From NCBI GenBank assembly GCA_019873655.1, contig JAIOAU010000019.1, forward strand, positions 1 to 57,936: 57,936 nucleotides of DNA. The letters are read 5' to 3'. The notes beneath the pieces are model-generated. The model was not told where the DNA came from. It saw nothing but the letters and a program-made list of their open reading frames with translations, and did no database searches. The number at the start of each line of letters is the position of its first letter. Position 1 is the first letter of the stretch. Shown here in pieces: positions 9,901 through 17,408 of this stretch. The translations under genes and the position numbers were made by a program. The DNA comes from Chloroflexota bacterium. GTDB taxonomy: Bacteria; Chloroflexota; Anaerolineae; Anaerolineales; Villigracilaceae.

Positions 9901-10508
9901 CCCTGCAAACTATCGAGAAAAGAGGCCGACAGGCGGCCCAGCAGGGTGTACTGACGGCGCGTCAGCGCCTCGCCCGTCCGCCCGATCAAAATCATAAAGA
10001 GCGGGATGAGAGGCGCGGTCAGGAGCAGGACCAGACCCGAAATCCAATCCAGGGGAAAGACGAAGAGCAGAATCGAGAGCGGGACGGCGGCGGTCACCAC
10101 CAATTGGGGCAGATATTGACCGAAGTAAGCGTCCAGCGCCTCGACGCCCTCGACGGCCGCGGCGGTCAGTTCGCCGCTGCGCTCGCCGCGCGTGTAGGCC
10201 GGCCCCAACGCCAGCAATTTGTCGAACAATCTGGCGCGCAGGTCGCGCTTGACGCGTACCGCCACCGCCCCGGCGGCGGATTCCCCGCCCCAGGCCAGCA
10301 GCGCCCTCAGGCAGATGACCGCCAGCAGGAAGCCGAGCAAACCGGTCACGGCCTGCAGGTCGGCTCCGCCGAGGAAAACGGCGTCCACGAGCAGGCTCAG
10401 ACCGTGCGCCTGGGCGATGGCCAGCCAGCCGGTCAGCAGTCCGGCCAGGATGGTCAGGCCAAGCGCCAGGCGGGCGGCGCGGGCCAGGGAAAGCAGACGG
10501 CGGTGCAT
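6918..10508 (-). CDS. cydDC: fused CydD-CydC thiol/heme-type ABC exporter
   Basis: The 1196-residue single chain carries two complete ABC exporter halves. The CydD half has membrane helices at about 1-310, Walker A GPSGAGKS at 374-381, signature LSGGQAQR and Walker B FLIMDEPTSSLD. The CydC half has membrane helices at about 640-900, Walker A GPSGAGKS at 987-994, signature LSAGERQR and Walker B LFLLDEPTANLD. In Escherichia coli the separate CydD and CydC form a heterodimer that exports glutathione/cysteine, binds heme and is needed to assemble cytochrome bd. The gene lies downstream of cydAB. ATG 10508 is preferred because the 27 upstream residues fall in repetitive, non-conserved DNA. Fusions are known in actinobacteria. 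Confidence 0.93.
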   Translation of the reverse strand: MHRRLLSLARAARLALGLTILAGLLTGWLAIAQAHGLSLLVDAVFLGGADLQAVTGLLGFLLAVICLRALLAWGGESAAGAVAVRVKRDLRARLFDKLLALGPAYTRGERSGELTAAAVEGVEALDAYFGQYLPQLVVTAAVPLSILLFVFPLDWISGLVLLLTAPLIPLFMILIGRTGEALTRRQYTLLGRLSASFLDSLQGLVTLKQFGRERDRIAELADASDRYRRVTLSVLRVTFLSALALELLATLSTAVVAVEIGLRLLYGWLEFRQAFFVLLLAPEFYLPLRMLGLRFHAGMAGTTAARRIFEILDAPVPRQEAQTPDVPSAWPGTLPAEWSLVLEGVSLTYPGDSAPALQGIDLEVRAGQRLALVGPSGAGKSTLAALLLRFLEPSAGQMTLLAEGRSTPLTAIPLQVWRAQVAWVPQTPYLFHDTLANNLRIAKPSASREEMDAALRAAHLDEFVRSLPQGLETVIGEEGARLSGGQAQRLALARAFLKDAPFLIMDEPTSSLDPESEALLEDAVHRLMRGRTVLTIAHRLNTVVGADRIFVLDGGRVVERGAHAELSNAGGLYARLIGRGETAQPPEAEQTSRPSPPRLTEAPSDSPSMDLSLPRRAPLVLRLLHFLNGSWRWVALSVFLGALTVGANVGLMGTSTWLIASAALHPSIADLQMAIVGVRFFGLARGLLRYLERLVSHDVTFRLLARLRTWFYARLEPLAPARLMQYRSGDLLNRIVADVDVLENFYVRSVAPPLSALIVTLLTAFFLGAFHEPLGWMYAGFALLLGFGLPLALQALSRPAAANLTERRAALRVRLLDGVQGLADLLAFDRGRDFAARIAAEAEAVGRAQRRLANLTGLAAAANVLLPGLALWLTLLLSIPLVTAGVLSGVMLPVLGLVVLASFEALTPLPLAAQTLAASLESARRLFEIVDAQAASPAAPPGGRVAFAAAPAWRVSHLTFAYPGGERPVLQDVSFDLPPGKRLAVVGPSGAGKSTLAALLQRFWDPPRGSIFLDGRDLLDMTPAEARRPLAVVSQRTYLFHASLAENLRLARPEASLQELEAAISQARLRNFLASLPDGYQTLVGERGMRLSAGERQRLAIARALLKDSPLFLLDEPTANLDALTEADILATLLAQTRGRSLLLITHRLVGLEAMDEILVLERGRVVERGRHADLLQQGGLYRRLYEIQSRFLKEN

Positions 10509-10558
10509 GGGAAGTCGGCGGTCTGAAAGTCGAGAGTCGAATAATCGACAGACATGAA

Positions 10559-10600
10559 GCGGTGAAAGGTTGATGCAAAGCCCCATCAACCTTCCACCGC
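10559..10600. other. long intercistronic hairpin between cydB and cydDC
   Basis: GCGGTGAAAGGTTGATG (10559-10575) pairs with CATCAACCTTCCACCGC (10584-10600) over 17 bp with one mismatch and an 8-nt loop. No T-run follows on the minus strand, so it is more likely a mRNA processing or stability element than a terminator. It could set different expression levels for the oxidase genes and the exporter gene. Confidence 0.6.
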
Positions 10601-10621
10601 TCTGCTTTGCGACCGAGTCTC

Positions 10622-11641
10622 TCAGTAGGTCAGCATACTCTTGTCAGTGGTCACCCGCTTGCGGAAGACCCAGTAGGTGTAAGCCTGATAGGCCAGCACC
10701 AGCGGGACGAAAATGGCAGCCACGATGGTCATCACCTTGAGCGTGTAGGGCGAGGACGAGGCGTTCCAGATGTCGAGACTGTAAGCGGCGTTGGTGGAGG
10801 AAATCATCACGCGCGGGAAGGTGATGACAAAGAAGGTGACCAGGGCCAGCACAATGTGAAGGGCGGTCATCACGAAGGCGCGCCCGGCCTGCTTGCGCTG
10901 GACGAACCAGCCGGCCAGCAACAGAGCAATCAAAGACAGGGCCGGGAAGGCAGCGAAGGCCGCGCCGCGGTAAGAGAGCAGGTCGGTGTAGAAGAAGGTC
11001 GCCGCGGCCAGGAGGACGGCCAGGATGACGGCCGGCAGCCAGAGTTTCTTCGCCCATCCTTCGGCGCGGGTTTTGATCTCGCCGTTGGCCTTCAGGCTCA
11101 GGAAAATCGCCCCGTGCAGCAGGAAAACCGCCACGGAGGTCAGGCCGCCGAGCAGACCGTAGGGATTGAGCAGCGTGAACAGGTTGCCAGTGAACATCAT
11201 GTTGGCGTCGATCGGCAAACCCTTCGCCAGGTTGGCAAACGCCACCCCCAGCAACAGCGCCGGGATGAACGACCCGCCGAAGATGGCCCAGTCCCAGAAG
11301 GCGCGCCACTTCGGGCTGTAATTCTTGGAGCGGAATTCAAAGGCCACGCCGCGCACGATCAGACCCAGCAGGAGCAGGAAGAAGGCCAGGTAGAAGCCGC
11401 TGAACAGGGTGGCGTACCAGTGCGGGAAAGCGGCAAAGGTCGCCCCGCCGGCGGTCAACAGCCAGACCTCGTTCCCGTCCCAATGCGGGCCAATCGTGTT
11501 GATGACGACGCGGCGTTCTTCATCTTTCTTCCCGATGAAAGGCAGGAGCATGCCCACGCCGAAGTCGAAGCCTTCGAGGAAGAAGAAGCCAATCCACAAG
11601 ACGGCAATCAAAATGAACCAGAGGGTGTTCAGGTCAAACAT
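10622..11641 (-). CDS. cydB: cytochrome bd ubiquinol oxidase subunit II
   Basis: The 339-residue polytopic membrane protein is the partner of CydA in the bd oxidase, which reduces oxygen to water with quinol electrons and has high oxygen affinity. The N-terminus MFDLNTLWFILIAVLWIGFF and the motif FEGFDFGVG-like FLEGFDFGVGMLLPF are diagnostic, as is GPHWDGNEVWLL. Eight to nine hydrophobic segments are visible. ATG 11641 lies 10 nt after the cydA stop; an upstream in-frame extension would overlap cydA and lacks support. Confidence 0.95.
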   Translation of the reverse strand: MFDLNTLWFILIAVLWIGFFFLEGFDFGVGMLLPFIGKKDEERRVVINTIGPHWDGNEVWLLTAGGATFAAFPHWYATLFSGFYLAFFLLLLGLIVRGVAFEFRSKNYSPKWRAFWDWAIFGGSFIPALLLGVAFANLAKGLPIDANMMFTGNLFTLLNPYGLLGGLTSVAVFLLHGAIFLSLKANGEIKTRAEGWAKKLWLPAVILAVLLAAATFFYTDLLSYRGAAFAAFPALSLIALLLAGWFVQRKQAGRAFVMTALHIVLALVTFFVITFPRVMISSTNAAYSLDIWNASSSPYTLKVMTIVAAIFVPLVLAYQAYTYWVFRKRVTTDKSMLTY

Positions 11642-11651
11642 GACGGCCTCC

Positions 11652-13043
11652 TTAATTTTCAGCGGCAACCGGTTCGCCGATGACGCCGCGGTCGGTGGCA
11701 TCCGGCCCGGCCTTGGCGAAGCGGACCAGCAAGTACACATCGGCGACCATCAGGGCGGCGTAGACGGCGACGAAGCCGATCAGGGTGAACAAAATCATGC
11801 CCGAGGTCAGATTCGGCGACATGGCATCCTGCGTGCGCAGCAGCCCCTGCACGATCCAGGGCTGGCGGCCGACTTCGGTCGTAATCCAGCCGCCGGTGTT
11901 GGCCAGGTAGGGCAGGAGAATCGTCAGCGGGAACCAGCGCAGCAATTTCATCTGCTCGACGCGCTTGCGCATCATCGCCAGCACGCCCAGACCAGAAACC
12001 GCAATCATGAGCAGCGCCGAGTAGAACATGACGCGGAAGCCCCAGTAGACCATGACCATCGGGGGAATGTAATCGCCCGGCCCGTACATCTGCTCATACT
12101 GAGCCTGGACCTGCTGAACCCCCGGCACTTCACAGGTCAAGTTGAAGCAGGAAATCAGGCTGAGCAGCCGCGGAATGCGCCAGGACCAGACCTCGCCCTT
12201 GCCGGTCGAATCGAAGAGGGTGATGATGGAGAAATCCGAACCGGGGACATTCGGGTCGTTGTACCAGAGCGCTTCGATGGCCGCCATCTTCATCGGCTGG
12301 GACTGCATGACTTCCACGCCCTGCTCGTGGCCGATCACGCCGGTCAGCAGCACAGAGACCAATCCCAGCACGGCGGCAATTTCGAACGATTTCTTGAAGA
12401 TTTCCACGTTCTGCTTGCGGGCCAGATGCCAGGCGCTGATGCCGAGCATGAAAAACGCCGCCGTGGTCAGGCTGGCCAGAATGGTGTGCGGGAAAGCCAG
12501 CCAGGCCTTGCGGTTGAAGATGAGGACGCCGAAGTCGTTCAGCACCAGGCGGGAAGTCGCGGCGCTGGCCGGGTCGTAGCCAACCGGATTCTGCATGAAC
12601 GAGTTGGCGATCAGAATCCAGAGCGCCGAGAGATTCGAGCCGAGCACCACCATCCAGATGGAGGCCAGGTGCAGTTTCTTGGGGACGCGCTCCCAGCCGA
12701 AAATCCAGATGCCCAGGAAGGTGGACTCCATAAAGAAGGCCAGCAGGGCCTCGATGGCCAGCGGCGCGCCGAAGATGTCGCCCACGTAGCGCGAGTACTC
12801 CGACCAGTTCATGCCGAACTGGAATTCCTGCACGATGCCGGTGACCACGCCCATGGCGAAGTTGATGAGGAAGAGTTTGCCCCAAAACTTGGTCATGCGC
12901 TTCCACTTCTCTTCGCCGGTGCGGTAATAGAGGGTGTACAGCACGGCCACCACCCAGACCAGCCCCAGCGTAAGAGGGACGAAGAAGAAGTGGTAGATCG
13001 TGGTGGCTGCAAATTGCAGCCGGGAAAGAAGGACAGGATCCAT
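11652..13043 (-). CDS. cydA: cytochrome bd ubiquinol oxidase subunit I
   Basis: The 463-residue subunit carries hemes b558, b595 and d. His18 in TIYHFFFVPL is the conserved N-terminal heme ligand. GHEQGVEVMQSQPMKMAA and the C-terminal GWITTEVGRQPW are signature motifs. The Q-loop between helices is short, and the length matches the short-loop group found outside enterobacteria. GGAGGTTCATCTATG gives a clear ribosome site. The gene follows the Rrf2 regulator by 15 nt and leads into cydB and cydDC, so all four are probably one transcript for microaerobic respiration. Confidence 0.96.
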   Translation of the reverse strand: MDPVLLSRLQFAATTIYHFFFVPLTLGLVWVVAVLYTLYYRTGEEKWKRMTKFWGKLFLINFAMGVVTGIVQEFQFGMNWSEYSRYVGDIFGAPLAIEALLAFFMESTFLGIWIFGWERVPKKLHLASIWMVVLGSNLSALWILIANSFMQNPVGYDPASAATSRLVLNDFGVLIFNRKAWLAFPHTILASLTTAAFFMLGISAWHLARKQNVEIFKKSFEIAAVLGLVSVLLTGVIGHEQGVEVMQSQPMKMAAIEALWYNDPNVPGSDFSIITLFDSTGKGEVWSWRIPRLLSLISCFNLTCEVPGVQQVQAQYEQMYGPGDYIPPMVMVYWGFRVMFYSALLMIAVSGLGVLAMMRKRVEQMKLLRWFPLTILLPYLANTGGWITTEVGRQPWIVQGLLRTQDAMSPNLTSGMILFTLIGFVAVYAALMVADVYLLVRFAKAGPDATDRGVIGEPVAAEN

Positions 13044-13058
13044 AGATGAACCTCCAGA

Positions 13059-13508
13059 TTAAGAATCGACCGGCAGAACGTTCACCCACCCCTCGGCAAA
13101 GGATGCTTCGGCTGCCAGTTCAGCAAAAGTCGTGCGCTCCAGTTCGTCCAGAATGGCTTGCTGCAGGCGACTCCAACGCACCCGCACCGGACATTTCGTC
13201 TCGAACGGACAGGCCTGTTCTCCCAACATGCACTCGGAAAGGAGCAAACGGCCTTCGATCGCTTCTAATACCGCCTTGAGGCTGATTTTCTCTGCCGGCC
13301 GGGACAATTGCAGCCCGCCGTCTCGGCCGGGAAAAGTCTGCACCAATCCTGCCTGCGCCAGTTGCGCCACAATGCGCGACAAAAAAGCCGCCGGGATGAG
13401 CATTTCCTTCCCAATCGAGGTGGAAGAAAGGCGCGTCCCCTGCGGCTGTTTGGCCAGGGCCAGCACCACGCGGACAGCGTAATCGGTCTGACGATTGATG
13501 CGGAACAT
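13059..13508 (-). CDS. Rrf2 family regulator, probable Fe-S sensor of the cyd operon
   Basis: The 149-residue protein has an N-terminal winged helix (INRQTDYAVRVVLALA; VAQLAQAGLVQTFPGRDGGLQL). Three cysteines follow in SECMLGEQACPFETKCP (C-x6-C-x5-C), close to the cluster-binding spacing of IscR and NsrR. Rrf2 proteins with such cysteines sense oxygen, NO or Fe-S status. It is the first gene of the cyd operon and faces a 12-bp palindrome 16-27 nt upstream of its ATG. Autoregulation and control of cytochrome bd by oxygen or NO are therefore a reasonable inference. The specific ligand cannot be read from the sequence. Confidence 0.9.
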   Translation of the reverse strand: MFRINRQTDYAVRVVLALAKQPQGTRLSSTSIGKEMLIPAAFLSRIVAQLAQAGLVQTFPGRDGGLQLSRPAEKISLKAVLEAIEGRLLLSECMLGEQACPFETKCPVRVRWSRLQQAILDELERTTFAELAAEASFAEGWVNVLPVDS

Positions 13509-13523
13509 TTATTTACCTGTTTT

Positions 13524-13535
13524 GTAAACGTTTAC
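13524..13535. promoter_or_regulatory. 12-bp palindromic operator candidate
   Basis: GTAAACGTTTAC is a perfect palindrome 16 nt upstream of the Rrf2 start, within the presumed core promoter. The position fits a repressor site, most simply for the Rrf2 protein itself. The word also resembles LacI-family sites, so the binding protein is uncertain. Confidence 0.5.
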
Positions 13536-13570
13536 CAATGTTGTAATGATTGAGCGTCCTCCTTCAAGCG

Positions 13571-13604
13571 ACATTTGTCACAATCTTATGTGACAAATGT
13601 CACA
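13571..13604. promoter_or_regulatory. overlapping CRP/FNR-family type operator sites
   Basis: ACATTTGTCACA (13571-13582), a 6-nt spacer and TGTGACAAATGT (13589-13600) form a perfect 12-bp inverted repeat. The right arm also pairs with the next TGTCACA to give TGTGA-N6-TCACA (13589-13604), the textbook CRP consensus. Three half-sites thus form two overlapping operators 63-96 nt upstream of the Rrf2-cyd operon. A CRP/FNR-superfamily activator of the respiratory operon is inferred; its gene is not in the window. Confidence 0.55.
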
Positions 13605-13860
13605 TCGTCCATCCGTCCACAGTATGGACATTTCTGTCTAGATGTGCCGATACGGTATCGAATAGAAAAGGTTGTCCCTTTTTCCGGCATTCTCGTCGCG
13701 GTTCATCTTGCAGTTCAGAGGCAACATCGCCATTTTTCTGTTGTTGGTATGCCAAACGCAAGAGTTTTGGCACACGTTCAAACAAGGTCGGGAATTCCTG
13801 AGCGGTCACGATTGGATGCTCGTCGGATTGGGAATGATTCGGGTCAGTCGTATTTTTTCC
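13605..13860. other. gene-poor stretch upstream of the cyd operon
   Basis: I see no confidently coding gene here. A minus-strand GTG frame of 69 codons (13600-13809) has ordinary codon composition but no ribosome site and runs into the operator repeats. Overlapping plus-strand frames look random. Base composition is visibly richer in A/T than in the flanking cyd genes. Confidence 0.4.
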
Positions 13861-14319
13861 TTAGAAACTGGCGCTCATTTCCACCGTTGCTTTCAACGGC
13901 GGCTGGCGCATAAACCACGCTATCCATTGTGTGTACGATACCCCCGCCTGCTTCTCGAATGACCAGATCTTATGCGGATACTTCCAGTGGTCCCACCACC
14001 TTACTTTCACAAAGCAAAGGATGCCAGACCAGAGGACGCTTCCGTCTTCGGCGTAGATGGTCAAGCGCTGGCCGTTTTCCAGCGGGAGGGGACGGCCGAG
14101 GCCGGGGACGGAGACGGTAAAGACCACCCGCCCCTCCCAGCCGGTTTCCCAATAGGCGAGCAAATGTCCGTCGTACCGCTTCGCCCATCTGGCGCGACTT
14201 GCCTTTCGCTTCTGCAGGAGACAGACAAAGCGTTCCCGAAGCGGGGCGGCCAGGAAGCCTGATGCCAGGACGATGACAATCGTGAGAAGGCCGAAAAGGA
14301 AGGTGAGCAACAGTTTCAT
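13861..14319 (-). CDS. membrane-anchored hypothetical protein, 152 aa
   Basis: One N-terminal transmembrane helix (LLLTFLFGLLTIVIVLASGFLAA) is followed by a short basic segment (RKASRARWAKRY). A beta-rich soluble domain then contains a W-rich end (VRWWDHWKYPHKIWSFEK). I recognise no family. Codons use more A/T at third positions than the neighbouring cyd genes. It may be the last gene of the minus-strand lipoprotein group. The 105-bp gap upstream contains the small perfect hairpin CAACTC-ATC-GAGTTG (14350-14364). Confidence 0.65.
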   Translation of the reverse strand: MKLLLTFLFGLLTIVIVLASGFLAAPLRERFVCLLQKRKASRARWAKRYDGHLLAYWETGWEGRVVFTVSVPGLGRPLPLENGQRLTIYAEDGSVLWSGILCFVKVRWWDHWKYPHKIWSFEKQAGVSYTQWIAWFMRQPPLKATVEMSASF

Positions 14320-14424
14320 AGTCTCATAGTCTTATGGTCGCGGGCGGGACAACTCATCGAGTTGACCAACTTTTGCCCCGGCTGCGCTCGTGCACGCCTC
14401 GCCGCTTGACAGGCATGAGAGAAT

Positions 14425-15171
14425 CTACTTTCGGCGGAAGAGGGCAAACAAGAGGCCGCCAAGCAGCACGAGAGGCGCCATTGCCATGGCGCACAGGCCG
14501 GCGGAGAAGAGTCCCTGCGCCGCTTCGCGCTGGCTCTCCTCGAAGGCGACGCGGTCGCCGGCGAAGAGATGTTCGGGGATCACGCCGCCATCGCTGGCTT
14601 TCTTCCCCAGCACGGTGACCAAGTCACCGTCTCTCAAGCCGCGATAGCGCCGCGTGCCAGCGGGGAGGAGATTCTCTCCGTCCGACGCCCGAAGCGGGGC
14701 ATCGCTTTCGATTATTGTTTCGTGCAACGCGCCGCTCAGGCGGACTCTTGTGGTTCGATGGAGCGCAATCCTTTGCCCGCCGAGTTCGACGGTCAACTCC
14801 GGCGCGACCGTTTCGACCGTTTCCCAGTGACCGGAGGGCTGGGGAACATCGCCGCCGCGTCCGCCCTCGGATGGGACGGTCACCTGCCACTCTTCCACGA
14901 TGCAGGCGACCATGTCCACCCCCTCCTGGGGCGGGACGTTATCGGTCAGGGTAGCGGTGAAGAGCAGGGTCTCACCTGGCGCAGCGGCTTGAATGGTCTG
15001 AGCATTCATCTGCGGCAGGCGAGAAATGCGGAGCGCCTCCAATGCCTGCGCGGGGCTGAACACAAACGTCATCAGCGCGCCGCTGAGGCAGCAAAAGAGG
15101 GAGAAGCCCAGTGTGGCGAGAACGGTGTTAATGCGGCGGCGAAGGAAAGATGCCAGGTTAATGCCAAACAT
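14425..15171 (-). CDS. two-helix membrane protein with large extracytoplasmic domain
   Basis: The protein has 248 residues. ATG 15171 is chosen because AGGAG lies 7 nt upstream; a longer frame to 15339 has no ribosome site. Helix one is at residues about 15-38 (LATLGFSLFCCLSGALMTFVF) and helix two near the C-terminus (SAGLCAMAMAPLVLLGGLLFALF). The domain between them contains GTRRYRGLRDGDLVTVLGKK, which resembles the GIDE-type domain of bacterial proteins related to E3 ligase MUL1. That assignment is tentative. No catalytic motif is seen. Confidence 0.6.
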   Translation of the reverse strand: MFGINLASFLRRRINTVLATLGFSLFCCLSGALMTFVFSPAQALEALRISRLPQMNAQTIQAAAPGETLLFTATLTDNVPPQEGVDMVACIVEEWQVTVPSEGGRGGDVPQPSGHWETVETVAPELTVELGGQRIALHRTTRVRLSGALHETIIESDAPLRASDGENLLPAGTRRYRGLRDGDLVTVLGKKASDGGVIPEHLFAGDRVAFEESQREAAQGLFSAGLCAMAMAPLVLLGGLLFALFRRK

Positions 15172-15244
15172 CGTCATTCTCCTTGCAGGAACAGGAAAAT
15201 TAAGCGAACGCTGGCAAAAAGGAAATTTTCTCAAAGTTTTGAGA

Positions 15245-16261
15245 TTACTCTCTCGAGCCTCTAGGCTGAATTTTGTACACCATCCAGTAACCGCCTCTAC
15301 CATCAGACGAGATGGAGGGATCGCAAACCATCTGGACATCCGGCGATTGGACGATGCGTATCCCCGGTTCTACCAGCCAAGCAGCGGCCCCATCCACGGA
15401 GATAGCGCTGAGGATTCCGCCATTTCCGCAAAAGTAATGGCGCAGCGTTCCATCGGGGAAAAGGTAACTGCTGGAGACCGCCCCGCCGTCGTTTACCTGG
15501 CCAATCAATTCAAACGTCAATCCATCGGACGATTGCGCTGCCCAGGCCATGGGGCCGGTCGAAACATACATGAACCAGGTATCGCCCACGCGCAGGACGT
15601 CAGGGTCGGTGTAGTTAACCCCCTCGAGACGCGTGCCTTCTTCAACGACAAAATTTCTGCCGTCAGATGAGATCGCGCTCCTCACGAGATTGGGTCGCTG
15701 CGTAGGTTCCGGCGTGAGCGAGTGGGGGCCGGGAAATTCAATAAAGTACAGGCGGATACGTCCGTCGGGCAGGAACACAATATCCGGGTCGGCGCCCGGG
15801 ACGTTGATTTTGCCGCACGTCCACGTCTCGCCCTCGTCCAACGACTCGGCATACACCAGGCCGGGACCGCCAAGGGTAGTGCCATCTGCAGCATAGATGA
15901 TCCAGCGTCCGTCGGGCATACGCACCCCTTCCGGCACCGAGGCCTTATCAATGATAACGCGGTCATCAGTCTGCCAGGTCAACCCATCGGACGACCGTGC
16001 GATGAGAACCTGATGGAACGCTGGACCATTGGGGTCGGGATTGGGGATCCCAATGCTATTTTCACCTGGGAAGCAGGGGCGTTCGGCGAGGGGAAGAATA
16101 GGCGAGGCGCTCGGCTGCGGCAACGGGGCAACGGTCGGCGTGGAAATAGACTCTGGAGAGCGGGGGGTGTTGGTCGGCAACGATTCAGATTCAGCCACAG
16201 GAGCGCACGCAACAAGCACCGAAAGCAGGAACAAGGGCAAGAGGAAATATGTCGGTTTCAT
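15245..16261 (-). CDS. secreted lipoprotein with sialidase/GH43-like beta-propeller
   Basis: The 338-residue precursor has lipobox LVAC and a proline/serine linker. Blade-like repeats follow: ARSSDGLTWQ, AESLDEGETWTC, SAISSDGRNFVVEEG, AAQSSDGLTFELIG. These [ST]xDGxxW/F Asp-box-like motifs are typical of exo-alpha-sialidase and GH32/43 propellers. The acidic residues in GVNYTDPDVLRVGDTWFMY resemble the GH43 active-site region. A role in surface glycan binding or hydrolysis is inferred. It is the last of four consecutive secreted enzymes in this orientation. Confidence 0.7.
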   Translation of the reverse strand: MKPTYFLLPLFLLSVLVACAPVAESESLPTNTPRSPESISTPTVAPLPQPSASPILPLAERPCFPGENSIGIPNPDPNGPAFHQVLIARSSDGLTWQTDDRVIIDKASVPEGVRMPDGRWIIYAADGTTLGGPGLVYAESLDEGETWTCGKINVPGADPDIVFLPDGRIRLYFIEFPGPHSLTPEPTQRPNLVRSAISSDGRNFVVEEGTRLEGVNYTDPDVLRVGDTWFMYVSTGPMAWAAQSSDGLTFELIGQVNDGGAVSSSYLFPDGTLRHYFCGNGGILSAISVDGAAAWLVEPGIRIVQSPDVQMVCDPSISSDGRGGYWMVYKIQPRGSRE

Positions 16262-16325
16262 AGGGCCTCCGATGAATCTTGCAAATGCGGACTCTGCGAC
16301 CTCACAAAATCATCTCTGGCGCGGT

Positions 16326-17399
16326 TTATGGAAAAGCGAACAGTTCCCGAGCATATTCTACAATCAACCGGTCGCGCTGACGGTCGAGGACGGCATCGGG
16401 CAGCATGGCAGGCGGATGGGCGGGGTCATAGGTCTGGTTCGGCAGTTCGTTGTTCAACCGCACCCAGGGAACGCCGCCATTGACCGCGTTGTTGACCATT
16501 AGAATCGCGTGGGCGCTATCGGGTTGGACGTGATCGGTCTGCGATTGCAGGCGCTGATACGGCACATGAATCTGACCGATGAATGTGCTGGCTTCGCGCT
16601 CGGCCCAGAAGGCTTCATCGGAGCAGGATGCGACATCGCCGAGATGTCCCAGCCCCGCGCCGTCACAGCCGCCGGTGTCGTTTCGATTGGCAGGGCCCTC
16701 CCAGTCAATCAGGAACCTGACCGGCAGGTCGGGATGCCGCGCCAGTGCGCCCGCACCCATCGTGATTCCGTAAGAGTAGGTGACCAGGCCAATATTGGCG
16801 GGGTCCACGCCGGGGAGAGTCGCGGCAAAACGAATCACTTCCGCCAGCCCGTCCTGATGAATGAAGCCGTTGTAGTTCTCCGTCCCGCCGCTGCGTCCGC
16901 GTCCATCAGGGTCGAAGAGGACCGCCACATAACCGGCCTGATTGACAATCTCCACCGTCGCGCCGCCGGGCGAGGGACGGGCAAAAGCGCTGCTATCGCC
17001 ATTGCCGCCGGGAACGAGGACGATGGCCGGGAGTTTGCCCTGCCCATCCCAGTCGTCGGGATAGAAAACGGCCACATACAACGCTGCGCCGCTGGCTGGA
17101 TTGATGACGGTATACTCGTTACTCTCACCCCTGCCCATTCTCTCGCTGGGAGAGGGGAGAGCGGAGCAATCCGCCGGGCAGTTTTGCGCGTTCTCCGGGC
17201 CATTACACACGCCATCGCCGCACGAGCCGCCAGGCACAGGCGGAAGGAGAGAAGACGTTGCCACGAGAGTGGTAGTTGGAACGTTTCCGGTCGAAGAAAT
17301 TCGTTCAGCGGTCGGTGTGTTCGTTCCCTGCGTCAGCGGCGCGGTCAAGGCGCAAGCCATGAGCAAGAGACTGGCGAATAAGAGAGAGAAAATCTTCAT
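16326..17399 (-). CDS. secreted alpha/beta-hydrolase lipoprotein with Cys-rich motif
   Basis: The signal peptide MKIFSLLFASLLLMAC is followed by a linker and the compact motif CGDGVCNGPENAQNCPADC (about residues 59-77). This six-cysteine pattern is seen in many extracellular proteins and probably binds calcium or forms disulphides. The rest is an alpha/beta-hydrolase: VLVPGGNGDSSAF (oxyanion region), FDPDGRGRSGG, and a nucleophile elbow TYSYG in which the usual first Gly is Thr. Substrate unknown; esterase or peptidase activity is possible. The start lies 9 nt after the stop of the upstream paralogous hydrolase. Confidence 0.72.
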   Translation of the reverse strand: MKIFSLLFASLLLMACALTAPLTQGTNTPTAERISSTGNVPTTTLVATSSLLPPVPGGSCGDGVCNGPENAQNCPADCSALPSPSERMGRGESNEYTVINPASGAALYVAVFYPDDWDGQGKLPAIVLVPGGNGDSSAFARPSPGGATVEIVNQAGYVAVLFDPDGRGRSGGTENYNGFIHQDGLAEVIRFAATLPGVDPANIGLVTYSYGITMGAGALARHPDLPVRFLIDWEGPANRNDTGGCDGAGLGHLGDVASCSDEAFWAEREASTFIGQIHVPYQRLQSQTDHVQPDSAHAILMVNNAVNGGVPWVRLNNELPNQTYDPAHPPAMLPDAVLDRQRDRLIVEYARELFAFP

Positions 17400-17408
17400 A
17401 ATTTTCTC

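Noticed and set aside
7386-10526. A 1046-codon open frame on the plus strand
   Set aside because: It lies antisense to cydDC and reads as Arg/Gln/Gly-rich low-complexity sequence, a shadow of GC-rich codon usage.
13600-13809. 69-codon minus-strand frame as a gene
   Set aside because: It has no ribosome site, begins with GTG, overlaps the operator palindromes and shows no recognisable motif.
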